DNA of 64,000 bases from Hyposmocoma kahamanoa (GCF_003589595.1 NW_020653726.1:13261966-13325965); one strand, 5' to 3'. Positions 42,460-53,349 are shown, counted from the first letter of the stretch. Notes: generated by a model not told the origin, from the sequence alone. Translations and numbers: made by a program.

Positions 42460-43086
42460 TGATAGCTATTTTGTTAATGTAATTCTGATTTATCATGTTA
42501 ATGGCATCGGCCTACTACCCGTTAAAAAAACCTGGGAACCTCTTATATATGTATATTGTATAAGTTAAGTGTTATCCGTTTTGTACAAGTTATGTTGATG
42601 TCGTACCCGTTGTTTTATTTCTACAAGGTGAAGTAATGCTACTTTCCAGTTTCACCATCAAATCCAAACAAGGTTCTGAACTTACTTCATCGGGATTGTT
42701 GGAGGAAGTGGCATTCTCAAATTTATAACATTGAAAATCATCTAAATACCTAAGTAATTCCTCGCGGGCAGGGCACCGTCAAGGATATTTTGGTTATAAA
42801 TTAAGCGAGACCCTCTATTCCCTTGGCGAGGCGGACGTTTCAAGGGATTTCGGTTGTCATGCGATAATAGGCTCCTTGTCATCATACTCGTATTCACACC
42901 TTTGTACCTGTTGAATATTAAGGCCTCTTGTGTTACCTCGTTCTTAGGTAACCTACATGAACAATCTAGAATTGAGGTACATACTCGTATCTAACAACTG
43001 AATTTACGAGCTTATGAATGGTGTTACATCCATCTATATATAGTAGGTAAGGTACTTAATATACTGATATTTATATGAATGTATGT
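42460..43086. other. no gene seen
   Basis: Mixed AT-rich sequence with a slightly GC-richer patch at 42760-42870. Nothing recognised. Confidence 0.35.
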
Positions 43087-43250
43087 CTTTTTTTAAGACG
43101 GAGTAAAATGACAGTTCATTACCCAAAAGTGTTGCCCCTTAGCTTGCGATAAATATTCTATCGACTGAATATTGGTCACGCTTATGGGATAAATAGCCGA
43201 AATTGTTTCATTTGAGTCATTCTAGACTCATTCATTCAAATACTGAGCAC
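43087..43250 (-). mobile_element. partial copy of the 608-bp TIR element
   Basis: TTTTTTTAAGACGGAGTAAA, ATGACAGTTCATTACCCAAA, GTGTTGCCCC, AAATATTCTATCGACTG and CGCTTATGGGATAAATAGC match the right end of 21299-21906 in reverse. Confidence 0.65.
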
Positions 43251-44190
43251 AAGTTTTTTTATATTAGGTACATCAACATCATATGTATTTGACAATTAAC
43301 AAAAATTAGACATGAGGGTAGGACTGATACATATGATGTACACAACATTCGCTACACACTGCACTATACTGTGTGTTGATTTGCAGTCTCGCTATATTTA
43401 AGAAATTAATAATAGAAATAATGCTAAATCATCAAAAATATTTAAAAAATTATTCTGTTCAATATTCTGGGTTTTTTGTATTGTATTTTGTATTTGTAAT
43501 TGTATCTCTAGTAAAGTTTTTCAAAATTGTCTCGGAGTCATATGTACCACGTAATCTTTCTCGATCGCTTATTTACCGTAGCCACCACCAGCTATGCAGA
43601 GATTCGCACGTGAGTTTCGTTTCAACATTAGACTCCACAACTTTGAAAGCAGAAACTTCGACACTCGTATCCTCCGCGTAAATTAAACGTTTCACATCAT
43701 GCCATAAGAATAGACACGCACTTGTATTACTAACTCTTTATTTCGTACTACTACTCTTGTTTACATACTAAACCACATGGCATTTCGTGACAGACTAGAA
43801 CAGAATGTACCTACCTATGCGGGATGTCAGCGTGATGTAGACGCAGTAAGTACGGGAAGCAAGGTCGACTGATCTACCAATCACGCGCTCGATACGACAC
43901 TACTACGCCCGTCGCTACCCGCCCCCACTACCAAATAGATCTAAAATGCGTTTTCTGCGCAATTAAGGTCATTGTTCAAAAGTGTCGATGCTGCGCAAGT
44001 CAATGACCTTAGGATCAAATTTGTTTACTGCAATAATTAAATAAAAAATAGGAATTTGCGAATTTTTTTTTCGATTATTATATATTTTTATTATATATAT
44101 ATTTTTTATTATATATTTATATATTTTTTTAGTGATTTGGGTTCAGTTTGGGATTTAGAATGACCTCTGTAAATATGACGAGAATGCAAA
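43251..44190. other. no gene seen
   Basis: Non-coding. 44060-44130 is an extreme AT run (TATATATATTTTTTATTATA). Confidence 0.35.
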
Positions 44191-44411
44191 TAATAATAAT
44201 AATAAATGACGCATACACTCAACATAGCCCCGCACTAGGGAAACCCTGTGTCGCGGGTGCCATGGACACACACATAGACAACCACAAATTACACCCAAAC
44301 TCACGAGAGAAATAATTGTAGGCCATACAACTATTTCTCCCGGCCCGGGAATCGAACCTGGAACCTCTGCGTGGCAGTCCGGCATGGTAACCGTTCGGCC
44401 ACGGAGGCAGT
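44191..44411 (-). repeat. tRNA-derived SINE R2, full length
   Basis: Reverse copy, nearly identical to 15684-15900: A box TGGCCGAACGG, B box GGTTCGATTCC, GTGAGTTTGGGTGTAATTTG, CCCTAGTGCGGGGCTATG and a (TTA)n tail. Head complete. Confidence 0.88.
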
Positions 44412-44909
44412 TAATAAAATGAACACATTGTGTACATATAGTCATTCATTTCACGACAATAACGCTGACATAGTTACACAATGCTTTAAATATATTAGTT
44501 TGATAATGTAGATTTAAAACAAAAGCGAAAAAACATTATATTAATACATATTTAAATATACGTACAATGCTATAGTCTGTAATACTACTAGTGTTAATTT
44601 TATTATTATTTAAAATTTGCATCATAGCTGTGCTAAATAAGACTGTAGACTCTATCATGTTATGACTTATGATGACGAATAAATATATAGATTGATTGAT
44701 TGATTGTAAGTTCATACTTACATACACTGTATTTAGAACTATGTTTATGAAAAATACAAAGAGGAGTTTTTAATTTTAATTCAATGTAGATAATCAAACC
44801 CGGCTATTCTTGTTAAAATGTATATGAATAAAAATTTATCTCAATAGTAGGTCAACTGTCAAAATAAGAATAAAGGAGGTGATTACGCAATTAGTAAACA
44901 TTAGAATGT
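44412..44909. other. no gene seen
   Basis: AT-rich. GATTGATTGATTG at about 44690 is a small simple repeat. Confidence 0.35.
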
Positions 44910-45062
44910 CGCAACATTCATAATTCAGTCATTTTTGGCAAAATTCTATCTTCTTTCACAATCTATCGATAAAACTATCGACAACAACTACAAAACTATT
45001 TAAATTTTTATGAAAACTGACAACCTTACAAATGTCAATTTACTCCGTCTTCAAAAAAGACA
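44910..45062 (-). mobile_element. partial copy of the 608-bp TIR element, left-end side
   Basis: CACAATCTATCGATAAAACT, TGACAACCTTACAAATGTCA, TTTACTCCGTCTTC and AAAAGACAGACT match the left end of 21299-21906 in reverse. The next MITE is inserted at its tip. Confidence 0.6.
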
Positions 45063-45070
45063 GACTATAG

Positions 45071-45298
45071 CATTGACTTACAAATAAATGGACGACGGGT
45101 CTAATACAAAAACCACGAGAAAAATGTCCCAAGTCAACCTATTCGAAATTTAAATTGTTATGTCATCGCAGTATCGCGCTGTCCGTAGAACAAATGAAGA
45201 CTAAAGCGGAGTGTCGCGCTCTGTATACGATTTTAGCGCCTTACAAGTGCGGACACTTTTTAGCGCGGACCCGACGTCCATATAATTGTAAGTCAATG
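45071..45298. mobile_element. hAT-like MITE with exact 8-bp target duplication
   Basis: The termini CATTGACTTACAAATAAATG and, in reverse, CATTGACTTACAATTATATG continue through GACGACGGGTC/GACGTCGGGTC, giving inverted repeats of about 31 bp. GACTATAG occurs immediately outside both ends (45063-45070, 45299-45306). An 8-bp duplication is typical of hAT elements. No transposase. The small frame at 45155 is a by-product. A longer relative lies at 58907-59192. Confidence 0.92.
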
Positions 45299-45330
45299 GA
45301 CTATAGGAAAAATGTTTTTTGCATGAAAAA

Positions 45331-45556
45331 TACACTCATGGACATATTTAGATAAACGCTAAAAGGTTGAATTATGATAACAATGTTCATGGATCCACTG
45401 GCTACATACACCAAATTGTTTAATTTGAAAAAAAAATAAAAAATTACTTAATCGTCTTTTGATTCAGATTAAACGTTTTGGTATTTAAGACCAGTGGTTC
45501 ATATCAACGTTGTTATCATATTTTTTTTAGTTTTTCTAAAAATCTAATGAGCATTA
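45331..45556. mobile_element. foldback MITE of the CTCATGGACAT family
   Basis: The left arm ATACACTCATGGACATATTT..GTTGAATTATGATAACAA is inverted at the right as TTGTTATCATATTTT..ATGAGCAT, with CCACTGG..CCAGTGG and TTTAATTTG blocks nearer the centre. The same plan occurs at 48650-48878. Confidence 0.72.
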
Positions 45557-46132
45557 AGGTAAGATTTAAAAAAAACCCAAACGTTTTGTAGTATTTTTCT
45601 TTTCGATTCATAGTTATGAACAGAATCAATTGTTTTATTATCCCGTACTTTGTTTAGTAGCTTGATATTTCGGCACAGGTTATGCGTAATAGTCACTGGA
45701 ACAATCCATGTAAGCAGTACAAATTTTGGTAAATTGTGTTTGTTATGATTTCATGATACTTACATACTGTGGTCCATAATTATAGGGACAGTCGTATTAT
45801 TATTATTTCGGAGATCTATTTTAGATTCTCGCCTCTTTCATGGCATAAAAGATAAATATTACAATTTTTTTACTACGAAAGATGGTATTTCTCGGCAAGG
45901 GCATAGTCGGCCGGGATCAAGGAGTTAAGTTCTAGAACCAGCGAACGATACGTGCCGCATCGAGCAGTTTTCTGCATTTTTTCGGTTTGAAGTGACAAGA
46001 CACGGAAATCCAACTGCCACAAGTTGTTAGCGCCGTTGGCTGGATTTTTTTTACTAACAAATCAATTGGGATTATTTCAGTGCAGGATACATCTTGCATG
46101 TCGATGATGCCGTGTTGATCTTTTCTTTATTA
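45557..46132. other. no gene seen
   Basis: AT-rich, nothing recognised. Confidence 0.35.
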
Positions 46133-46382
46133 ACGACACGCCTGTCCATAACAGTTGCAGTGCCACTCTGAGTTTGAAATCCCAAAGATTTGAGGGGCAC
46201 TGCAACTGCGCCCGTCACCCTAACACATCATAAGTTGACAAGTCCCACGTGCCTGTAATTTCACGGGCACCCCTTCAAAACCGAAACGCAATAATGCTCA
46301 TATTACTGCTTGATGCCAGAAATAGGTAAGGTGGCAGTACTACCCTGAACGAACTCTTTGACAAGAAGCTTTACTGCTACTC
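46133..46382 (-). repeat. R1 repeat, 3' end missing
   Basis: Starts at CACGCCTGTCCATAACAGTT, contains the hairpin and runs to TTTACTGCTACT. Lies directly against a retroelement coding remnant. Confidence 0.87.
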
Positions 46383-46650
46383 AATAACGAGTTATTTCCG
46401 ACGTTTCTCGGTTTTGGCTTTCACGACACATCATTTCATCATGTGGGATGGTAACACCCACAAGGGATACCTCAACTGCGACCAATCCAATATCACTGTG
46501 TCAGGTTTATTTGCAAGAATAGTCCTGTCGGTTATATGATTACGGATCGGTCCCACAAGATTTTGGTGCGGTCGTTTTCGAGTATTGGTTCCGATGAATA
46601 TTTGTAATTAAGCATCGTCTGTGCCATGAGTAAGTATGAAGCACCGACGT
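46383..46650 (-). pseudogene. retroelement ORF fragment (KxLWDR..TDRTI..NKPD type)
   Basis: The minus strand reads YKYSSEPILENDRTKILWDR, a frameshift, TDRTILANKPDTVILDWSQ, a frameshift, VEVSLVGVTIPHDE, and a last stop at about 46381. The order Y-x-P-E-P-V/I-L-E-N-x-R-x-K-x-W-D-R, T-D-R-T-I-x-x-N-x-P-D-x-V/I-x-x-D, V-x-I-P-x-D-E/H-N is a conserved C-terminal segment of a retroelement group I have seen repeatedly in lepidopteran genomes (reverse-transcriptase polyprotein tail). Clade not named. At least two frameshifts; dead. Confidence 0.62.
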
Positions 46651-46689
46651 CTTTAGAACGAGCTCTGAGTAAGTCTGAGTCACTACTTA

Positions 46690-47455
46690 GTGTTAGTAAG
46701 AGCACAACAACCGGAAGTAATATGCCCTAATGACTCACCAGTACTCGTCCTTTAGGATATATTTCCGATTGTTCCATGTCTTGATCTGATCCTGTATTGC
46801 ACAAACAATAACTTCTGTTTTTGTAAGACAATACCTGAAACGCAGATAAAGCAGATAGGTTAACACGCTTATGTTTACTCACAACTCAAATACGGTATCA
46901 TACTCTTTCATGATATATTTATAATACAAAAAAGTGTGTACAAATAAGTACCGTCTAATACCAAAAGTCGGGAAAGTAGTCAACCGCGTTTTAAAAAACT
47001 TCGAATCTTAACACTAAAATAAATTTATATGTATAGGCTAATTTGCATATTTGTAAGAAAATATCCTAGGTTTTTTAAAAAGTTAATAGAAAAATCACGA
47101 CCTTTTGAGACGTGATTTAAAAATAATTTAGCTTTACTGACGGGAAAAAAATTGAATCAATGGCAACAAAAATTTATAACATATTAAACCATCAATTAAA
47201 AAATGGACAACGTGATAACATTTTTTGTAAAGTTCTAAAGCAATTTCTGGTAAATAAATGTTGTTACTCCTTAGAAGAATATTTTAATGATTAGATATTA
47301 TTGTATTTAATAAAATTAATAGATTAATAATTCCATTAAATAATTGTATTGTATTCATTAAGTAATTAGATTAAAACGCGATCTGTCTCTGTCTTCAGAC
47401 TTTGCCACGCCCTTCTGGGTTTCCACATGTTTCATAAATATAAAATTATTGCGGA
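46690..47455. other. no gene seen
   Basis: AT-rich, nothing recognised. Confidence 0.35.
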
Positions 47456-47458
47456 TAC

Positions 47459-47662
47459 CTACATGTTAATTGCAATAAATAAATGAAATGAAATGAAGGA
47501 TTTACAGTCAAATAACTCGTGAAAAACTTCCAGTGCAGTTCCTTGTTTTTCCACAGACTTACGGTCAGAGATGCGACGCATCACCGGGTCTAGCCTCTTC
47601 ACGAGTGCTGTCATCTGCCGATGAAAAAAGTTTCTGACATTGCCAATACCGTAGTTACGCAT
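47459..47662 (-). CDS. coding-like open segment, unknown
   Basis: Sixty-eight codons open in one frame only: RNYGIGNVRNFFHRQMTALV, KRLDPVMRRISDRKSVEKQG, TALEVFHELFDCK, then a stop after an AT-rich TTCATTTCATTTATTT run that looks like a retroelement tail. The other frames are closed, and GC content is higher than in neighbours over 47480-47640. Could be a worn LINE C-terminus or a terminal exon. Not recognised. Confidence 0.2.
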   Translation of the reverse strand: MRNYGIGNVRNFFHRQMTALVKRLDPVMRRISDRKSVEKQGTALEVFHELFDCKSFISFHLFIAINM

Positions 47663-47664
47663 GA

Positions 47665-48305
47665 TTTTGGTACTAAATAGTCACTTTCATTTTTTCGTTA
47701 TTAATTATTCTCTCTCTCAGGTTTTATGGAATACAAACCTGAAGACAGACGTAATTCATCTGAAACGTGTTGCAGGGCTATGGCATACAAGATGCTAAGT
47801 CTTTTCCTATGAAAGCGCTATTTTTTCCTACCCGTCTATCTAATCATTTTAAGATACGTCAGTGTAGGCATTATTAAAAAAGTCGTTCTTCGTCTTTTTT
47901 CTTAGGAATTTTTTATGACTAAGTTGATACAATTTCTATCGCAAATGTAAGGGAATGAGAGACATTACACGCTATCTAACATCTAGCTAAAGGCATATTG
48001 TAGTTAGAAAAATAGCATAACGCTGTTCCCTTTTTGGAAATTTACTACATTTGAACTGTTGCAATTTCATAGCTAAGTACACTCATGGACATTTTTATTT
48101 GTTTTGTGTATTCACAAGTAAAATAGTTTAAAAAAGAAACAAAAAACAGCGAGTAAAAACATTTAAAACTTTTATATATCACTACCACACAAGCTGTCAG
48201 GGGTCTAGCAAAAAATTTAACGTAAATAACATACTTATGTGCAAATTAAGCTGCTTACACTTAAACACTTCACAACTTCACAATTTGACAAATTCATTGA
48301 TTTAA
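47665..48305. other. no gene; stray MITE end
   Basis: TAAGTACACTCATGGACATT at about 48075 is an isolated end of the CTCATGGACAT foldback family. Otherwise nothing. Confidence 0.35.
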
Positions 48306-48650
48306 GAATTGTTGGAAATAAAACTATTTTTCCGGATTTAAATCGCGTATATTTGTTTTTTCAAGCAAACCGATGTTTCGGGCCCTTTACAGGTCCCATG
48401 GTCACGATTGACTGAGGTGGTACAGTCTTTAACCAGTTATGTCTAATATTAATGCAAACCACCCTATTTTTTCACTATAGATACAATAGTTATTAATTAA
48501 ATACCTTCTTTTTAATTTTACAAAGAAAACATTCCAATTTACGCTACATTTAAGTTTTACAAATTATTTTATTGAATGATTTTTATTAACTTCAACTTAT
48601 TATTAATCAATAAAAGAAATTAGAATAAACTAAAACATATTAATTTGTTA
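48306..48650 (+). repeat. R4 repeat, long form without insertion
   Basis: TTGGAAATAAAACTATTTTT, CGGATTTAAATCGCGTATAT, TTTCGGGCCCTTTACAGGTC, ACTGAGGTGGTACAGTCTTT, GCAAACCACCCTATTTTTTC, ACATTCCAATTTACGC, TAGAATAAACTAAAACATA. Its first 280 bases match 58775-59337 (reverse), where a MITE interrupts it at CAAACCAC; here that site (48455-48462) is intact. Its last 80 bases match 58140-58220 (forward). Confidence 0.8.
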
Positions 48651-48878
48651 TACATTTTTTTAGAGGTACGCCGAAAAAGATTGAATTATGATAACCCGTT
48701 TATAAGAATCACTGGCCACATATATGAAAATGTTTAATTTGAAAAAGGAATGACGTCAATCGTCTTTCGATTGCGATTAAACATTCTTTTTTAAGCGACC
48801 ACTGGTTCATATGAATGTTGTTATCGTAAATTCAACCTTTAAATAGCGCTTCTCTAAGTACGTACATGAGTATATTTT
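48650..48878. mobile_element. foldback MITE of the CTCATGGACAT family
   Basis: TTGAATTATGATAACCCG, CACTGGCCACAT, TGTTTAATTTG on the left are inverted as CGATTAAACATTC, CCACTGGTTCATATG, GTTGTTATCGTAAATTCAAC on the right, ending TACGTACATGAGTAT. Same plan as 45331-45556. It abuts the end of the R4 copy. Confidence 0.72.
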
Positions 48879-49271
48879 AACGGAAAATTGGCAAACATTG
48901 GCCTTACATATTTGTTTCAAGATCGTATCCACTGAATATCATAGAGTTTGATTAATTGATATTCAAAACAGAATGGGGTCAAACTGGGTTGTATGGCAAG
49001 CGCTCGTAGCACTGTCTTCAATGACCTTACACTAAAGGTCAAAATACACATACCTGTATTTGGCACGGCTTTTACTTATATACAAATGCTGTTTACCTTA
49101 TATGTGCTTTGTGCAGGCGTACAAGAATGCCAGCTATATAGATATTTTGGTATTTTCTCGCGATATATACGAGGCAATAGTTTGGTACAACCTTGTATAT
49201 ACCATTATATAGGCTTACTTCCGTACTATAAAAACAACAATGGACCGTGACAATAGTATTGCGAGTCCATG

Positions 49272-49400
49272 AAAAGTACACTCATGGATTTAGAAAAACC
49301 TTAAAAAGCGGTAGAATTATGATAATAACCTTCAAATGTAACATTGACCACATATTGACTTCTGATCTGTTTAATCGAAATCAAAAGACGTTTGAAGCCT
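49272..49400 (+). mobile_element. half copy of the CTCATGGACAT foldback family
   Basis: AAAGTACACTCATGGATTTA, GGTAGAATTATGATAATAAC, GTTTAATCGAAATCAAAAGA. The left arm and centre are recognisable; the right arm is not. Confidence 0.5.
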
Positions 49401-49740
49401 GGCCATGGACCATGACAACAATGTGTGTGCGCGTTAATAATATCACATTTAATAGCCCTGTCTTTCGGATGTGTAGAACGTACAACGATATTTGTAAAGA
49501 TGTAGTAGATATTATGTTCTCTCAGAGTCATAAAACATTTGAGAATGTGTATACGAAATCAATTTTGAATTGTGGTTCTGCATAGTTTTTTTTATAGCTT
49601 TTAAGAATTATAGGAAGTTAAACCTTTTTCATTCAAATGTTGTGCATAGCTGTAAAAGAAATATTAATTTACTCATTTTTATGTATCCACCTGTTATTAG
49701 TTATAAGTTTGCGTTCTGTAGCGGTGCCAAATAAATAAAA
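49401..49740. other. no gene seen
   Basis: A plus frame crosses this stretch but arises from the half MITE. Nothing else recognised. Confidence 0.35.
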
Positions 49741-49744
49741 TATA

Positions 49745-49996
49745 ATTGCAACTTTTTCAATGAGAAAAAAAAAACCGATCTCATAAGTTTGGTTATCGGT
49801 TTTTTTCGATTTCCATAGGATACCCTCATGAGATTCTGATTTGGTGACAATGGGACCACCACGAGAGTGCACCCTTTCAAGCAAAAAAAGAATTTTCAAA
49901 ATCGGTCCACAACTGACGGAGAAATCGGAAAACAAACATATAACACACATACAGCCGAACGTATAACAACTTTCTTTTTTTGAAGTCGGCTAAAAA
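49745..49996 (+). repeat. R5 repeat, ending GAAGTCGGCTAAAA
   Basis: AGTTTGGTTATCGGTTTTTT, GTGACAATGGGACCACCACG, CCCTTTCAAGCAAAAAAAG, CAAAATCGGTCCACAACTGA, CATACAGCCGAACGTATAAC, TTTTTTTGAAGTCGGCTAAA. Confidence 0.65.
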
Positions 49997-50442
49997 TGAA
50001 AATAAATAAATGTATAATATACGTATCTATGCAGGCCGATCACGAATTTATTAAACCTCAATTTTAATGCTAAAATAGGTAAAAGGTAATATATGAAAAT
50101 TTGCATATCAAAGAATGTTCAAAAACTCTGTGAACACATATACCTATAGCGGCAATACATATATGTATTGCTGCAGTACAATATTCACTTATTCAAGAGA
50201 GGTAGTGAGACAAAGTGCGCAATCGTATCGGCTATAACGTGACCGGAAAGATGGCGATCGATTACCAAGACCGTGCTATGCAACCATTCATTGCCATTCC
50301 TTATAATCTACTCGTCTACCTATATACGGTAGATTTTTTAAGTCTCTGCTACGACACGATGGCATTAGTGTGACCGCATTCCATCACTGGTAGTGACTAC
50401 ATTACCCGAATACATTTTGGTATATTTATAGGAATTATACTT
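49997..50442. other. no gene seen
   Basis: Mixed composition; nothing recognised. Confidence 0.35.
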
Positions 50443-50444
50443 AA

Positions 50445-50600
50445 CTGCTTCAGTGGCCGAAGGGTTACCATGCTGGTCTGCCACTCGGATGCCCCGGGTT
50501 CGATTCCCGGGCAGGGACAAATTTTTGTATGGTTTACATTTATTTCTCTCGTGTGAGTGCGGGGCTAAAAGTGTGTGATCTGCCACCCTTAGAGGGGGAT
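50445..50600 (+). repeat. tRNA-derived SINE R2, body internally deleted
   Basis: Head CTTCAGTGGCCGAAGGG (A box), GTCTGCCACTCGG and CCGGGTTCGATTCCCGG (B box in a perfect T stem), then GTTTACATTTATTTCTCTCG and GTGCGGGGCT. Most of the GTGTAATTTG..CACCCGCG body is missing. Confidence 0.8.
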
Positions 50601-50754
50601 GATTTTTGTTGACGCACAACTATATAGTACAATAAAATGGACTAAAGACACGTGTATCAGCTATTATTTACATAACGTATTTATTTCATGTCTCAGCAAT
50701 ATGCAGTGTATTAATACATAATTTGTCTATAATAAGTGGATCAATAACCTGGTG

Positions 50755-50835
50755 AAGCAGAATCGCTGGATGCGAGCAGGGCACTGGCCCTATGCCCAGT
50801 AGTGGACGTGTGGCCTGTATGTATGTATGTATGTA
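50755..50835 (+). pseudogene. RTE LINE 3' end fragment
   Basis: NRWMRAGHWPYAQ-stop-W in frame matches the RTE terminus (RW-x-x-A.. Y-x-Q-QW) with most of the block between deleted, followed by a (GTAT)n tail. Under 30 codons. Confidence 0.5.
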
Positions 50836-50850
50836 ATGAATAAATATTAG

Positions 50851-51053
50851 ACAACATTGTACTGATCCCAAAATAAGTAGCTAAAGCACTTGTGTCATGA
50901 AAATCGGAAACAATGACGGTACCACAAACACCCAGAGCCGAGACAATGTAGAGAAGTTAGTTTCTACACTGACCCGGCCGGGGATCGAACCCGGGACCTC
51001 AGAGATAGCGACACCATGAAAACCGGTGTGCAAGCCACTCGACCACGGAGGCC
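50851..51053 (-). repeat. tRNA-derived SINE-B, full length
   Basis: Minus-strand head GGCCTCCGTGGTCGAGTGG (A box TGGTCGAGTGG), ACACCGGTTTTCATGG, CCCGGGTTCGATCCCCGG (B box), then TGTAGAAACTAACTTCTC, GGGTGTTTGTGGTACCG, AAGTGCTTTAGCTACTT and ATCAGTACAATGTT. The tRNA part is leucine/serine-like in its long variable region, which is only a guess. Second copy at 52257-52431. Confidence 0.85.
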
Positions 51054-51282
51054 ATCTCAGTCTCCGTATGTCTCAGTTTTCTCAATCTCGACTAGTAGAG
51101 GCCTGTTGGTGTCCTTGAAGAGGTTTATCATTTCTTGACGTATTGGGAACTGTTTTTGGTAGCTTCATAGGTGTATGTTAATGTAATTGTGCAATGTACA
51201 CAAACAATTTTCCTCACGTTTGTGTTTTGTCGTTATAAAATACACATAAGAATTTTCTTTTATTCTGAAATTTTTTTTTAGT

Positions 51283-51511
51283 ATAAATTTACCAGAGGAA
51301 TGCACGCCGACTCGCTTCAGGATTTATGTAGAAAGTGATGACGGAACAAACCAACGTGAGAATAGTGGAAAGAACAAGGAATTCGAGAACGATTACAAAT
51401 TTTAAAAGTAAGTTTACAGGAACCAGTAAAGAGGGTGATAAAAATGTGGAATGACGATGAAGGAGGTCAGCATCGTCACTGACGTCTTTCGGTCGAAATG
51501 ATGATGATGAA
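51283..51511 (+). repeat. possible LINE 3' end with (ATG)n tail
   Basis: GAGGAATGCACGCCGACTCG..GACGTCTTTCGGTCGAAATG then GATGATGATGA. The simple tail is like an RTE 3' end. The coding part is too decayed to align. Confidence 0.3.
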
Positions 51512-51795
51512 ATTATTACAATAGGTGCGATAAAACATTTGAAATTACTTAATAATATAAACAGTTATTTGTCCTTGAAAGTCGTAGGCTGCACGCCGAA
51601 TCTGTGTGACCTGCAAATTTACTATCAGAAATTCAACCTTATTACTAGATTTATTGTTGCTTAAAGCAAGATTTAAAGACAGATTACGTACCTACTTTTG
51701 TGGGTGACCATGCCTTATTTGTTTATTTTTTGTTTATGACGCATTATAAAGTGCGAATCTTGGTGTACCGTGAATTTTTAATTTATCACCTTTAC

Positions 51796-52095
51796 CTGTA
51801 GCACAATTGCCCCTCTACTAGCTTGTATTGACAAAGCAAACTGGTTGTCGCATTGAATTTCCACGCACATATACAGACATAAATTTCGTAGTGTTTTGTC
51901 GCAGAATTGTTCTGTCGAAACTATAGTGAATCGAGGTAGTGTTACGTCAAATATTGTGCGTCGTAACTCCGTGTAACAGCCAGCAACATCGTAATGATAC
52001 TTTATTAAGTCTTTTACATGAGGCTTTACAAATGAAAGTACAGGGTAGACAAAATATTGATGATCTCGGTGGCACAACTGTTTGTATTGTGGGCG
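51796..52095 (-). CDS. candidate internal exon, unknown protein
   Basis: The minus strand is open for exactly 100 codons between ATATCCTCATCCAG| (acceptor-like, ending at 52096) and |GTAAAGG after GTGCTACAG (donor at 51795), phase 0 at both sides. The peptide runs RPQYKQLCHRDHQYFVYPVL..VKPHVKDLIKYHYDVAG..CLYMCVEIQCDNQFALSIQA..RGAIVLQ, with six cysteines and no transmembrane segment. The open frame continues only two residues past the donor codons before intronic composition. I do not recognise the protein and could not find flanking exons; a chance open frame is possible, but its length and matching splice signals are better than any other unassigned frame here. Confidence 0.28.
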
Positions 52096-52256
52096 CTGGA
52101 TGAGGATATCCCGATAGGAACAATTACCAAATTAAGATCAAGGGAAATTAATTTCTAAAGTGGTTCTGTGTAGTAGGAGATAATTCCGTTCTTTTGGTAC
52201 CTACTTACAGTTCTAGCGATTTTCGAGCTTGATATCGAGTAATTGATAATGGACGA

Positions 52257-52431
52257 CGTCCGTGGTCGAGTGGCATGTACACCGGGTTCCTTCGACGGCC
52301 GGTTCAATGTAGAAACTAAATTTTCCATATTGTCTCGGGTCCGGGTGTTTGTGGTAGGGTCGTTTTTTCCGATTTTTATTAAACGAGTGCTTTAGTTACT
52401 TTGAGATCAGAGGAACGTGTGCGATGTTGTT
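52257..52431 (+). repeat. tRNA-derived SINE-B, T-arm region deleted
   Basis: CGTCCGTGGTCGAGTGGC, ACACCGGGTTCC, then CGGCCGGTTCAATGTAGAAA, TGTCTCGGGTCCGGGTGTTT, GAGTGCTTTAGTTACTT. The tRNA 3' half including the B box is lost relative to 50851-51053. It ends shortly before the assembly gap. Confidence 0.78.
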
Positions 52432-52477
52432 TAATAATAGGGGTTAAAGTATGAAATTGCCGATTTGTACTGAAAAT

Positions 52478-52877
52478 NNNNNNNNNNNNNNNNNNNNNNN
52501 NNNNNNNNNNNNNNNNNNNNNNNNNNNNNNNNNNNNNNNNNNNNNNNNNNNNNNNNNNNNNNNNNNNNNNNNNNNNNNNNNNNNNNNNNNNNNNNNNNNN
52601 NNNNNNNNNNNNNNNNNNNNNNNNNNNNNNNNNNNNNNNNNNNNNNNNNNNNNNNNNNNNNNNNNNNNNNNNNNNNNNNNNNNNNNNNNNNNNNNNNNNN
52701 NNNNNNNNNNNNNNNNNNNNNNNNNNNNNNNNNNNNNNNNNNNNNNNNNNNNNNNNNNNNNNNNNNNNNNNNNNNNNNNNNNNNNNNNNNNNNNNNNNNN
52801 NNNNNNNNNNNNNNNNNNNNNNNNNNNNNNNNNNNNNNNNNNNNNNNNNNNNNNNNNNNNNNNNNNNNNNNNNNNNN
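52478..52877. other. assembly gap, 400 N
   Basis: Run of 400 unknown bases. Open frames crossing it are artefacts. Confidence 1.
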
Positions 52878-52883
52878 CAGAAA

Positions 52884-53066
52884 AGTAGCAGTAGGGCTCC
52901 TTGTAAAAGAGTTTATTCGGATAAGTACTTACCTTACCTATTTCTGCCCCAAGCAGTAATGTGAGCGTTACTGTGTTTTCGTTATGAAGGGTAAGGGCGC
53001 TGGTGACAGGCGTGCTTAACACCAGCCGCACGACTTGTTTGTCCTGTCACTTGGTGTCATAAAAAA
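52884..53066 (+). repeat. R1 repeat, middle deleted
   Basis: AGTAGCAGTAGGGCTCCTTG to GGGTAAGGGCGCTGGTGA, then directly CAGGCGTGCTTAACACC and CACGACTTGTTTGTCCTGTC. The GAAATTACAGG and hairpin blocks are missing. Confidence 0.82.
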
Positions 53067-53151
53067 GTACATGCAACAAACTTTACTCGTTTGCACATAG
53101 GGATGTAATATTTTTTTTAAAGTATCTCGCAAGTACAAAAATATTAAATTA

Positions 53152-53349
53152 CAACATAAAAATATCTGAGAACATATTGATTGTCCCGTTGCGTCTCATT
53201 TCTAGTACGGTCTCCAGACAATGTTTAGCAATGAGTTGTTTCAACGCGAATTTCCTGTTGTTCCAAAGGCCTCCCACGTTTATTTCTGCCAGTGACTTCA
53301 TCGTCCATGTAATGTGTTCTTGTGAGTTTAAATGGGCTGTCACCGTCAT
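53152..53349 (-). CDS. coding-like open segment, unknown
   Basis: Sixty-six codons open on the minus strand: HLNSQEHITWTMKSLAEINV, GGLWNNRKFALKQLIAKHCL, ETVLEMRRNGTINMFSDIF, then a stop. Amino-acid composition is protein-like, but no acceptor or donor of quality is present and I recognise no family. Confidence 0.18.

Noticed and set aside
44155..44445. 96-codon minus-strand frame and its near twin at 15624-15962
   Set aside because: Both are translations of SINE R2; similarity between them reflects the SINE, not a protein.
50445..50520. Functional tRNA gene
   Set aside because: The T arm is perfect but the acceptor stem does not pair and an R2 SINE body follows. The same reasoning applies to 15684, 24842, 44411 and 51053.
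52444..53031. 195-codon frame across the 400-N gap
   Set aside because: Open only because N positions contain no stop codons.
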